From positions 1 to 63,731 of IMG/VR virus record IMGVR_UViG_3300033145_001147: DNA of 63,731 nucleotides, one strand, 5' to 3'. Source of the DNA: a virus. Shown here one piece after another: positions 48,118 through 57,600 of this stretch. The position numbers and the translations under genes were made by a program. The notes under the pieces were generated by a model. It was not told where the DNA came from, made no database searches, and saw only the letters and a program-made list of their open reading frames with translations. Position 1 is the stretch's first letter. The number at the start of each line of letters is the position of its first letter.

Positions 48118-48954
48118 ATGAATAAAACAATTGGTATCTTGACTTTCGAGAAATATTTGGGAAGAAAAAATCTTGGTTCTTCTAAAATTCGTGGTCAATG
48201 GTTAATTAATCATTGGGATGAAGCAGAGATTTTCGAACAAGGAAAAAATTATGATGTGGTAATTTATCAAAAAGCATATTTTGTAGACCACGCAAAAATA
48301 TTTAAAGGAATTAAAATCTTGGATATTTGTGACCCAGACTTTTTAAGTTGGAGATATAGAACAGTTGAAATGATACAAGAAGTAGATGCTATTACAACTT
48401 CAACTGAAGCGTTAGCAGAGGCTATAAGAAATTTTACAGACAAACCTGTATTGTGTGTTCCTGATAGAATTGATTTAGATACAATTGAAAAAACTAAATA
48501 TCACAAAGGAGAAGCAAAGACGGTTGGTTGGTATGGATATTCAACAGGATTTGAGATGTTAAAACCAGTTCTTTATTTTCTAAAAAAATTAAGACTGAAC
48601 TTAACTGTCATTTCTGATGGAGGATTTAGTTTACCTGCTGGATATGAAAGTATGCAATTAATTAATCTTCCTCATAATTGGGAAACTGTTTATGATGATT
48701 TATTAGATGTAGATATAATTGTTAATCCGCAAACCAAATCAGGAAGATATAAATATAAATCAAATAATAAAACTATATTAGCTTGGGCTTTAGGTTTGCC
48801 TGTTGCTAACGATATTGATGAATTAAAAAAATTCAAATCAGAGGAAGAAAGAAGAAAAGAACAAATATTAAGATTAAAAGAAGTAAAAGAAAAATGGGAT
48901 ATTCAATTATCAGTAAAAGAGTATAAAGAGTTTATTAGTTCTTTACAAAAATAG
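48118..48954 (+). CDS. GT4-like glycosyltransferase (278 aa)
   Basis: Residues: NLGSSKIRGQWLINHWDEAEIF (acceptor domain), LDICDPDFLSW, ITTSTEALAEAI, VLCVPDRIDLD, and a donor region with TVGWYGYSTGFEMLKP and YKYKSNNKTILAWALGLPV, where the usual Glu pair is partly replaced. Probably a divergent glycosyltransferase. Last gene of the cluster before the structural promoter. Confidence 0.75.
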   Translation: MNKTIGILTFEKYLGRKNLGSSKIRGQWLINHWDEAEIFEQGKNYDVVIYQKAYFVDHAKIFKGIKILDICDPDFLSWRYRTVEMIQEVDAITTSTEALAEAIRNFTDKPVLCVPDRIDLDTIEKTKYHKGEAKTVGWYGYSTGFEMLKPVLYFLKKLRLNLTVISDGGFSLPAGYESMQLINLPHNWETVYDDLLDVDIIVNPQTKSGRYKYKSNNKTILAWALGLPVANDIDELKKFKSEEERRKEQILRLKEVKEKWDIQLSVKEYKEFISSLQK

Positions 48955-48998
48955 TTATCCACAAACGCTTTACTTTTATTATATTTGTTTGTTATAAT
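48955..48998 (+). promoter_or_regulatory. Promoter with DnaA-box-like element (site 8) for structural genes
   Basis: TTATCCACA (48955-48963), then TTACTT (48970-48975) as a weak -35, 17 bp, TATAAT (48993-48998). Drives the portal-capsid block. Confidence 0.7.
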
Positions 48999-49006
48999 GA
49001 CAATGC

Positions 49007-49065
49007 ACCTAATTTTAGAAGTAAACTTTGTTTATGGGTTACTTTTATTGGAATTAGGTTTTTTT
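49007..49065 (+). terminator. Leader terminator/attenuator before the portal gene
   Basis: ACCTAATT (49007-49014) pairs with AATTAGGT (49052-49059), and an inner AAGTAA/TTACTT pairs too; seven T follow (49059-49065). It starts about where the transcript from 48993 would begin, so it would make a stand-alone RNA of about 60 nt unless read through to the portal gene (49083). Confidence 0.75.
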
Positions 49066-49082
49066 AATGTTATAGTAAATAT

Positions 49083-52000
49083 ATGAATTTTATAGATAAA
49101 CTAAAAAATGTTTTTGGGAAAAACAAAATAAACGAAAATGAAGGGTCTAAAATAACACCTACTGGTTATGAAGCTTATGGATTAGGAAGTTTTTTTGAAA
49201 GCTCTAACAAAACAAAAGAATATTTAGATGAGTTAAAAGGTTGGGTTGGTGCTGCTACTACAGCAATCGCTGATGATGTTGCTTCTATTCAATTACATTT
49301 ATATAGACAAAAAGGAGATGATATAGAAGAAGTAACAGAACATCCAGTTCTGGATTTGCTTTTCAAAATAAATAGTTTTACTTCTAAATTTGACCATTTC
49401 TGGCTAACACAAACTTACTTGGAACTTACTGGTGAAGCTCCTTGGTTTATAGATAAGAAAGGAAAAGAAATCAAAAATATTTTCCTATTAAGACCAGACA
49501 AAATAAAACCAATAGCAGGAAAGAGTAGAATGATTGAAGGATATGAATATGAAATTGGATTAGGTGAAACAGTTAAATTAGATAATGATGAAGTTATCTT
49601 CTTAAAGAATCCAAACCCAGCTAAACCTTTTAGGGGGATTGGAACATTACAAATGGCTGCTAAGATTGTTGATATTGATAACTTCTCTGAAGATTGGAAT
49701 AAACAATTTTATCAAAACTCTGCAAGACCAGATGCTATCCTTACTGTAGATACAGATAAATTAAATGACGAACAAAAAGATAAACTAAAGAAATCACTTA
49801 AAGAATCTTATGAAGGAACACGAAATGCTCATAAGACAATGGTGTTGTTTGGTAATATGACTTTTGAAAAATCAAGTTTCTCTGCAAAAGATATGGATTT
49901 CTTAGAACAACAAAGATTTAGTAGAGATAAGATTCTTGGTATCTTCCGAGTGCCTAAAGCTATTGTGGCTCAAACAGAAGGTGTAAACTTTGCTTCTGCT
50001 AAAGCTGCTCAATATATTTTTGCAAAGTGGACAATCAAACCAAAGATGGAAAGATTGATTCAACAATTAAATGAATTCTTACTTCCTTTATTTAGTGACA
50101 CAGAAAATATGTTCCTAGATTATGATAGTCCTGTCCCTGAAGATGATGAATTGAAGTTAAAGAAATATGAAAGTGGATTAAGAAATAATTACCTTACAAT
50201 CAATGAAGTTAGAAATGAAGAAGGATTGCCTGAAGTTGAAGGGGGAGATGTGATTTATGTTTCTGGAAGTATTAGACCTTTAGGAGAACCTGAACAACCA
50301 TCAGAAAAACCAGAAGAAGGAAAGACTCTTAAATTGAAAAAGGGTGCTATTTATAAATCTAAGTTCTCATCAGATAGATTATATGAAATGAAAGCTAGAG
50401 GTAGAAAATTCTTCCAAAGAAGAAAAGAAACAGAAGCACTTAAAGATAAAATTAGAGCTTCTCTAAAAGAAGAATTAGAAAAAGGAAAAGTTAAAGATAA
50501 TAAACATAAACATAAATTGATTACTAAAGAAATTAATAATGATGGAAATGTTCGTAGAGAATTATCTGCTGAAGAAATATTTAATTTCTGGACAGTTAAA
50601 AATAAAATCTTTGACAAATATCAAAAAAAAGTTGAAGAAGATTTAGTAAAAGTATTTAATACTCAAAGAAAAATTGTATTAGGAAAACTAGGAAAGAAAA
50701 AAGATGTTCATTTCAAAGCTTCTTCTGATTTGTATAATACAATTAAATTAAATAAGAAAAAGGAAGTAGAAAGAACACTAGTTCTAACTTTACCTACATT
50801 AACTGCTTTATTCAAAGAAGCTGGTGATGAAACTTTTGATATGATGGATTTGACTATGAGTATGGATATGGAAAGAGAAGAAATCAAAAAACTATTGAAA
50901 GAAAAAGGAAGGTTGTTTGCTGTAAATGTAACAGATACAACTAATGATTTTATAAAGAAACAAGTAGTAGATGGGATTGCTAAAGGAGATAGTATTCCAA
51001 AAATTAAGAAAAGAATTGTAGGAGTATTTGATTCTGCTACAGAGTTTAGAGCAGAAAGAATTGCAAGAACCGAATCATTGAAATATAGCACAAGAGCAAC
51101 AGAACAAGCTTTCAAAGATTCTGGGATAGTTGAAGGTAAAATGTGGGTTACAGACCCAGACCCTTGTCCTTTATGTCAAGAATTAGCAGGGAGAACAGCT
51201 CCTTTAGGTGGCAATTTTGTCAAGAAAGGTGGTTCTGTTCTAGGTAATGTTTTTGATTACGAAGATATCCCAACACCGCCATTACATCCGAATTCATATC
51301 ATAAGGATACCGAAATTTTAACTAAAGATGGGTGGAAACAAGTTTCTGATTTGAAATGTAAAGATAAATGTTTGTCTCTGAATCCTAAAAATTTTAATTT
51401 AGAATATGTTTCTGTAATTAATACTATTGCACATAAAGAAGATAGATTAATTTCATTTCAAAGTAATAATTTTTCTTTAATGACTACAGGTAATCATAGT
51501 ATGTTTTATCAAACAGATTGGAATGCAAAAAATAATAAAAAGAAATGGAATTTTGTTGAATCAAAATCATTATTAGGTAAAAAGGCAGGAAGATTTTATA
51601 GAAGTAGTAACTGGATTGGCAAAGAATATAAAAAAATAAAACTTGGAAATAAACTTGTTTCCTTTAATACCTATTGTAAATTTATGGGGTGGTATTTATC
51701 AGAAGGAAGTGTCTCAAGAAATCATGTGAACATTGCTCAAAGTAAAGAGAAAAATTTTGAAAAGTGGTGTTCTATTAAGGAATTATTAAATGATATAAAT
51801 TTTAAGATTTATGAAAACAAAAATCAATTTGAAATCAATGATAAAAAATTAGCCGAACAGTTAAAAGTTTTTGGTAAGTCTTTTGAAAAGTATGTTCCTG
51901 AAAATATTAAGAATGCTGATTCTAAATATATCAGATGTTTTCTGGATACTTTTATTGCAGGAGATGGTAATATAAGAGAATCTAGAAAATGGGGAGGATT

Positions 52001-52367
52001 TAATTGGCAACCAGAAAAAACTTATTTTACTTCTTCCCAAAAATTAGCAGATGATTTAGGCGAACTTATTCTAAAAATTGGGAAAAGACCATCATATTAT
52101 TTACAGAAAAGTAAAGGGATAGAAGTTGAACACAAGAATGGGAAATATATTGGTAATCATGATATTTGGATTATAAGAGAATGTAAGTCACAATATGCTT
52201 ATGTTGCAAATATGGATATTCAAGAAGTTAAGTATGATGATATGGTATATTGTGTTGAACTTGAAAAATATCATACGCTTTATGTTAGATATAATGGAAA
52301 GGTTACTTGGTCAGGAAATTGCAAATGTGATATTGCCCCAGTGTTTAAGTCTAAAAAGTCGAATTAA
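49083..52367 (+). CDS. Portal protein fused to MuF head-morphogenesis domain, with intein
   Basis: Precursor of 1094 residues. Residues 40-410 are HK97-family portal (GAATTAIADDVASIQLHLY, EHPVLDLLFKIN, AKPFRGIGTLQMAAKI, FRVPKAIVAQTEGVNFASA, LRNNYLTINEVRNEEGLP). Residues 480-737 contain the Mu gpF-like domain (ERIARTESLKYSTRATEQAF, WVTDPDPCPLCQELAG, PPLHPN|CKCDIAP). A 342-residue intein splits the last motif. The portal is the DNA gate of the capsid; MuF assists head assembly. Portal-MuF fusions are known but less common than separate genes. Confidence 0.93.
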   Translation: MNFIDKLKNVFGKNKINENEGSKITPTGYEAYGLGSFFESSNKTKEYLDELKGWVGAATTAIADDVASIQLHLYRQKGDDIEEVTEHPVLDLLFKINSFTSKFDHFWLTQTYLELTGEAPWFIDKKGKEIKNIFLLRPDKIKPIAGKSRMIEGYEYEIGLGETVKLDNDEVIFLKNPNPAKPFRGIGTLQMAAKIVDIDNFSEDWNKQFYQNSARPDAILTVDTDKLNDEQKDKLKKSLKESYEGTRNAHKTMVLFGNMTFEKSSFSAKDMDFLEQQRFSRDKILGIFRVPKAIVAQTEGVNFASAKAAQYIFAKWTIKPKMERLIQQLNEFLLPLFSDTENMFLDYDSPVPEDDELKLKKYESGLRNNYLTINEVRNEEGLPEVEGGDVIYVSGSIRPLGEPEQPSEKPEEGKTLKLKKGAIYKSKFSSDRLYEMKARGRKFFQRRKETEALKDKIRASLKEELEKGKVKDNKHKHKLITKEINNDGNVRRELSAEEIFNFWTVKNKIFDKYQKKVEEDLVKVFNTQRKIVLGKLGKKKDVHFKASSDLYNTIKLNKKKEVERTLVLTLPTLTALFKEAGDETFDMMDLTMSMDMEREEIKKLLKEKGRLFAVNVTDTTNDFIKKQVVDGIAKGDSIPKIKKRIVGVFDSATEFRAERIARTESLKYSTRATEQAFKDSGIVEGKMWVTDPDPCPLCQELAGRTAPLGGNFVKKGGSVLGNVFDYEDIPTPPLHPNSYHKDTEILTKDGWKQVSDLKCKDKCLSLNPKNFNLEYVSVINTIAHKEDRLISFQSNNFSLMTTGNHSMFYQTDWNAKNNKKKWNFVESKSLLGKKAGRFYRSSNWIGKEYKKIKLGNKLVSFNTYCKFMGWYLSEGSVSRNHVNIAQSKEKNFEKWCSIKELLNDINFKIYENKNQFEINDKKLAEQLKVFGKSFEKYVPENIKNADSKYIRCFLDTFIAGDGNIRESRKWGGFNWQPEKTYFTSSQKLADDLGELILKIGKRPSYYLQKSKGIEVEHKNGKYIGNHDIWIIRECKSQYAYVANMDIQEVKYDDMVYCVELEKYHTLYVRYNGKVTWSGNCKCDIAPVFKSKKSN
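51294..52319 (+). mobile_element. Intein with LAGLIDADG endonuclease in the portal-MuF gene
   Basis: Residues 738-1079. It begins with Ser (SYHKDTEILTKDGW), has a TTGNHSMF block B-like motif, LAGLIDADG motifs FMGWYLSEG and FLDTFIAGDGN, and ends WSGN followed by Cys (+1). The penultimate residue is Gly rather than the usual His, so C-terminal cleavage may be slow. Insertion splits PPLHPN from CKCD in the MuF zinc-like motif. Confidence 0.9.
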
Positions 52368-52439
52368 AGTTGTAAACAATTAAAAGGTATACAAGTATTA
52401 CAGAAAGTGATATTATTATAAGATAACAAAAAATATATT

Positions 52440-54533
52440 ATGGATAAAGAAACAAAAATTCTTCAAGCAACAACAGAAAAAGGCTCTAATGGAGTTCTTA
52501 CTGCTATTGCTTCAACTGAAGACCAAGATAGAGCTGGAGATATTCTTTCTGTAAAGCAATGGGATTTTAGTAAATTCAAAATGAATCCTGTATTACAAGC
52601 TGGTCATAAATATGACCCACAATTTACAATTGGAATCGCCAAAAATATTAGAGTGGAAGGTAAAAAAGTTCTTTTTGAACCTATTTTCCATTCAATTACT
52701 CCATTAGCAAAACAAATTAAAGAAATGTATGAAAAGGGCTTTTTGAAAGCTTGGAGTGTTGGATTTATTCCAGCCGAAGATGAAAAAGGATTTCATGAAT
52801 TATTAGAGGTTTCAGCTGTTGCTGTTCCTGCTAATGCTTTTGCTTTAATGAAAGGATTTGAAAAAGATAATATTGAAGTAGAAATGAAAAATTGGGTAGA
52901 AAAAGAATTAGAAGAAAAAGGAAAAGATGTAGAAACAATAGAAACTCCAGAAGAAGCTGAAGAAAAAGAAGAAACTCCTAGGTTAAAAGAAGAAGTTGTA
53001 GAAGAAGTTGAAGAAAAAAATTATACTCCTTGGAATAAAACGTTGCCAAGTATTTTTGCACAAAAAGATTTTGATATTACTACTGTAAAACCAGAAGCAA
53101 TGACTTTTGAAAACAAAATCTTTACTAAGTTTTTTGACTGTAAGGTTAAAGACTTGTATTTGAATTTTCATAGTATCCCTTCTCCATTATTGGGTTCGTA
53201 TTTATCAGCTTTCAAAAAGACTTTAGCTGATTATGAATTAGTAGATACTAGAAATTGGCATGGAAATGCAGAGTTTCCACCTCAATATAAAACTATTCAG
53301 TTAAATTCAAAAGAAAATGATAGTTTCTTGGTAGAAGGAACAATATTCTATAAAGTTGCTGGTAGAAATGCTTTAGCAATTAGTTTCTATCCTACTTGGG
53401 CAGGAATTGTTGTTGAAATTGTTACTCATAAAGAAAAAAGAGAATGGAGTGAAGAATTATTACAAAAAATTCACACTTGGGTAGACCAAAATAATTATTT
53501 AAGAGGAGAAAAATTTGCTTTAAGTGGAGAATTTATTCCTACAGGGAATAAACAATGGGAAGATATAATTGCTGATGAAAATAATATTAAGGCACTTAAA
53601 CAAGGAATGAAAGTGTTAGAATCTAATTCTAATAAGAGTAGAGGGTTATTATTTGTAGGTCCTCCTGGAACTGGAAAGACTTTAACAGGAAAAGTTTTAA
53701 TGGACAATACTGATGCAACATTTATTTGGATTTCAAGTAAAGATATGGATAGAGTTGGTGCTGTTACTGCATTAAAGATGGGATTCAAATTAGCAAGAGA
53801 TTTAGGACCTTCAATATTATTTATGGAAGATATTGATTACTGGATTAAAGGATATGCGATTGATACATTAAAAACTGAATTAGATGGTATGCATGAAAAT
53901 AATAAAGTGCTTACAATTTTAACATCTAACTTCCCTGAAGATTTACCTGATGCTCTATTAGATAGACCAGGAAGATTCCATGAAATTCTAAATTATGATT
54001 TACCAACAAAAGAAATTCGTTCAGAAATGATATTAAAATGGGCAGAAGTAAATAAGAAAACAGCAGATAGTATTGCCGAATTAACAGAAGGATTATCAGG
54101 TGCTCATATTAAAGAATTAGTAGAATATGCAAAAAATATTTCAGAAGATGACAAATTAGAAATGGCAGAAGCTTTGTTAAAGAGTTTAGAAAAAATGACA
54201 GCACAGAAAGAGTTGATAACTAATATTAGACAAAGTAAGAAAAGTTTTGCTATAATAGAGAAGGAAGGAAAAGTTATTTCTAAAAAGAATATGGAAAAAC
54301 TTGTTACTGCAAAAGAAGCTTTGGAAGCAGTAATAGGAATAGATAAATCAGAAGAAGAACCAGACCTTACTGAAAAGTTTATACAAGATTTAGAAATAGC
54401 CGTTAAAGAAATTGAAGAAAATGAAATGAATAAAAAATTAAATGATAAAGAAATGCTTACAAAGACATTACAGAAGATTTCAAAATCAAGTAATAAGACC
54501 CTGTGTGAAAGAAAGAAAGCAGGAATTAAATAA
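52440..54533 (+). CDS. Prohead protease fused to an AAA+ ATPase
   Basis: 697 residues. Residues 1-150 are HK97-type prohead protease: AGHKYDPQF (His56), AWSVGF (Ser106), ELLEVSAVAVPAN. An acidic linker (150-200) leads to a second domain, then an AAA+ core: GPPGTGKT (about 406), LFMEDIDYW (Walker B, about 460), ILTSN (sensor), LLDRPGRF (Arg finger), and LSGAHIKEL (sensor 2). The C-terminal tail GKVISKKNMEKLVTAKEALEAVI resembles the tail of ordinary prohead proteases, so the ATPase looks inserted. The protease would cleave scaffold/delta domains; the ATPase may unfold them. Confidence 0.9.
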   Translation: MDKETKILQATTEKGSNGVLTAIASTEDQDRAGDILSVKQWDFSKFKMNPVLQAGHKYDPQFTIGIAKNIRVEGKKVLFEPIFHSITPLAKQIKEMYEKGFLKAWSVGFIPAEDEKGFHELLEVSAVAVPANAFALMKGFEKDNIEVEMKNWVEKELEEKGKDVETIETPEEAEEKEETPRLKEEVVEEVEEKNYTPWNKTLPSIFAQKDFDITTVKPEAMTFENKIFTKFFDCKVKDLYLNFHSIPSPLLGSYLSAFKKTLADYELVDTRNWHGNAEFPPQYKTIQLNSKENDSFLVEGTIFYKVAGRNALAISFYPTWAGIVVEIVTHKEKREWSEELLQKIHTWVDQNNYLRGEKFALSGEFIPTGNKQWEDIIADENNIKALKQGMKVLESNSNKSRGLLFVGPPGTGKTLTGKVLMDNTDATFIWISSKDMDRVGAVTALKMGFKLARDLGPSILFMEDIDYWIKGYAIDTLKTELDGMHENNKVLTILTSNFPEDLPDALLDRPGRFHEILNYDLPTKEIRSEMILKWAEVNKKTADSIAELTEGLSGAHIKELVEYAKNISEDDKLEMAEALLKSLEKMTAQKELITNIRQSKKSFAIIEKEGKVISKKNMEKLVTAKEALEAVIGIDKSEEEPDLTEKFIQDLEIAVKEIEENEMNKKLNDKEMLTKTLQKISKSSNKTLCERKKAGIK

Positions 54534-54540
54534 ATATATA

Positions 54541-54603
54541 ATGGTCGGTAAAGATATTTTATATCATAAAGCCGATGGGACCAGAATAGGTCGAAGCAAA
54601 TAA
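54541..54603 (+). CDS. Possible 20-residue peptide
   Basis: ATG 54541 to TAA 54603 encodes a 20-residue basic peptide (MVGKDILYHKADG...). It lies between the protease and capsid genes. No support other than position and an intact frame. Confidence 0.3.
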   Translation: MVGKDILYHKADGTRIGRSK

Positions 54604-54660
54604 AGAAATACGGAAGTATATGCCTTTATAAGATTATTAATCAAATTTTTTTAAGATATT

Positions 54661-57600
54661 ATGAAAAAATTGAAAATCGGAGATAAATACTATGAACTAA
54701 AGGAAGTTGATAAAACTACTACAGAAGAAGTTCCTGCAGAAACACCTGCAGAAGAAGTTCCTGCTGAAGTTGTTGAAGAAACTTCTGTAGTTGAAGAAAC
54801 TCCCGTAGAAGAACCTACAGAAAATGTGGACAAAAAAATTGAAGCTGCTACAGAAAAAATCGTTGCCTCATTAGGGTTAGATAAAATTCATGAAAAACTA
54901 GATGTTCTTTCTGAAAAGAAAGAAGTTAAAGACACTAAACCATCTGCTTTGATTGATTTAGAAACTTTAATGAAGAAAGATGTCAGTGAAATGACAACTA
55001 AGGAAAAAATTGTTGGATTTTTCCAAGCTATGATTAAGAATAACCAACCTGTTTTGAAAGCTCTTTCTGAAGGAACTGCTGCTGATGGAGGATATCTATT
55101 CCCTAAATTCGTTGGGGCATAAGTATGTGAGTATTTATGAAAATTCGGTGAATTGCTGGAAACTCCTAAAAAGGACAATCAGCAGCCAAGTTATTATCTA
55201 AATGGTAATAAAAGGTTCAACGACTAGGTTTTGAAACTCTTTTAGAGAATATAATAAACCCATGAGTGCCGAACTTCTTGAATTTAGAACTGAAGTATTA
55301 TATAATAGTTATATGAGAAAAGGTTCAAAAATGACAATTAAACAAAGAAAAAGAGTAAGTGAAGGACATCTTGGACAACCAGGTTGGAATAAAGGTAAAA
55401 AGATGTCAAAAGAGTTTTGTGAAAAAATAAGAATTGCCAATTTAGAAGGAAGATGTGGAATGAAAGGTAGAAAACATAGTGCTGAAACTAAATTGAAACA
55501 AAGTAAAAGTAATAAAACAAAACTTCTTTGGAAAAATCCTGAATACCGAAAAATGATGTCAGAAAAACATAAATGGCAGAGTGGTAAAAATAATCCAGCA
55601 TATATAGACGGAAGAAAACCATTAGTAATGAGAATAAGACATCATCCTAAAATGAAAAATTGGATTAAACAGGTTTTTGAAAGAGATAATTATATTTGTC
55701 AGGATTGTAAACAGCGAGGCAAAAAATTAGAAGCTCATCATTTATATCCTTTTTCAAAAATAATTACTGAATATAAAATAAAGACCATCAAACAAGCCTT
55801 ACAATGTGAAATAATGTGGGACTTGAATAATGGACAAACTCTTTGTAAAAATTGTCATAAAAAAATAAATACAAGAAGATGATATAGTCTGACCTGCAAC
55901 TATATATAAAATTGCAGAAGTAGTAATTAAAAAAACTACGATAACATATGGACGAATTCAGATATGAAATCATTAGAGATATCGCAGAAGATAGCCATAG
56001 AATGAGAAATGATGTGACTGTTGTTCCTATGAAAAGAGATGTTATGAATATCCCTTCATTGGAATCTAGACCACAAGTAACATGGACGGAAGAAAATGCT
56101 ACTAAATCTACAACAACTGCTCATTTTGGTCAAATCACTTTGACAGTAAAGAAAATGGCTGCCATTAACTTACAAGGTGGCAGAAGGGTGCGAACCCTAA
56201 AGAAAAATGCCGTGAATTGCTGGAACACCCAAAATGGAATAAGAAGCCCATATTGGACAATCAGCAGCCAAGCTTTACCAGTAATGGTTTAGAAGGTTCA
56301 ACGACTAGGGAGCGAATCCTTGATAGGATAGTAATCTCCCCACGAGCGCGGTGCTCTGTTCTTTAACAAATTACATTTGATAAGCAAGAGATTTTAATAT
56401 ATAATATATATATGAATAAAAAATCACTAGCAAATCTTACATATAAATATAAAAAAGGTTGTATTCCTTGGAACAAAGGATTGTCTGCAAAAAATAATGA
56501 GTCAATGAAAAAAATTGCAGAATCAAGAAAAGGAAATAAACATCCTTTGTGGAAAGGTGGAAAAGCAAAAGCAACTGGAGGATACATTAAAATTAAAATG
56601 CCAAATCATCCAAATGCTAATTGTGAAGGATATATTTTAGAACATCGTTTAGTTATGGGAAAAGTTTTAAAAAGAAATCTTTTACCTCATGAAGAAGTTC
56701 ATCATATAAATGGTATAAAAGATGATAATCGTCCAGAAAATTTAGAGATTGTCCTTAAATATAAACATTTTGGAAATATTTGCTGTCCATATTGTAAGAA
56801 AAATTTTAAAATCAAATAATTTGTTAAAGAACAGAAGATGATATAGTCTGACCTTTATGGTAACATAAAGAAGTATTGGATAAAGAGCCAATATAATAAC
56901 AAAAATGCTTGTATGCTTCTGATGAATTGATTGATGATGCATCTGAAATTGATATTGTAAACTTCATCATAGGATTATTCTCTGAAGCTATCGGAGAAGA
57001 AGAAGATAGAGTTGTTTGGAGAGGTAATGGAACTACAGAACCTACAGGAATTGTAACAGCACAAGCTACTGGAACTATTTCAGGAAGAACTTGTTCAGGA
57101 AACCTTTCAGTTGATAACATGATTGATTTGTTATATGATTTGCCAGCAAAATGGCAAAAGAATGCTAAACTATATGTTCATAGAACAAATATTAGAGAAT
57201 TGCGAAAATTGAAGGATTCTAATAACAGATACTATTGGTCAGAACCAGTAGCAGCTGGATTAGCTCCTACATTTATGGGATACTCTGTTATTGAAACTAA
57301 TGAATTAAGTGAAGCACAAATTTACTTTGGAGATATGAAAAAGACTTACTGGTTAGGTGACCGTCAAAAGATGACAGTTAAAATATCGCAAGATACTGAA
57401 ACTGCCTTTACGAAGGATGGAGAAATTTGGTCCTTCAAAAAGGGGGTGAACTGCTGGAACATCCAAGAAGGAATTTTAAGTCCTTATTGGACAATCAGCA
57501 ACCAAGCTTTCGCAGTAATGCGTTAGAAGGCTCAGAGCATAGATTCCGAGTCCAGAATGGACAGTAATGAATCCACGAGTGCCCTCCAGTTCTTTTACAA

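Noticed and set aside
55262-55312. Longer start for the intron 1 HNH protein (ATG 55262)
   Set aside because: The ATG is part of a conserved intron core segment found in the other two introns as CCACGAG.
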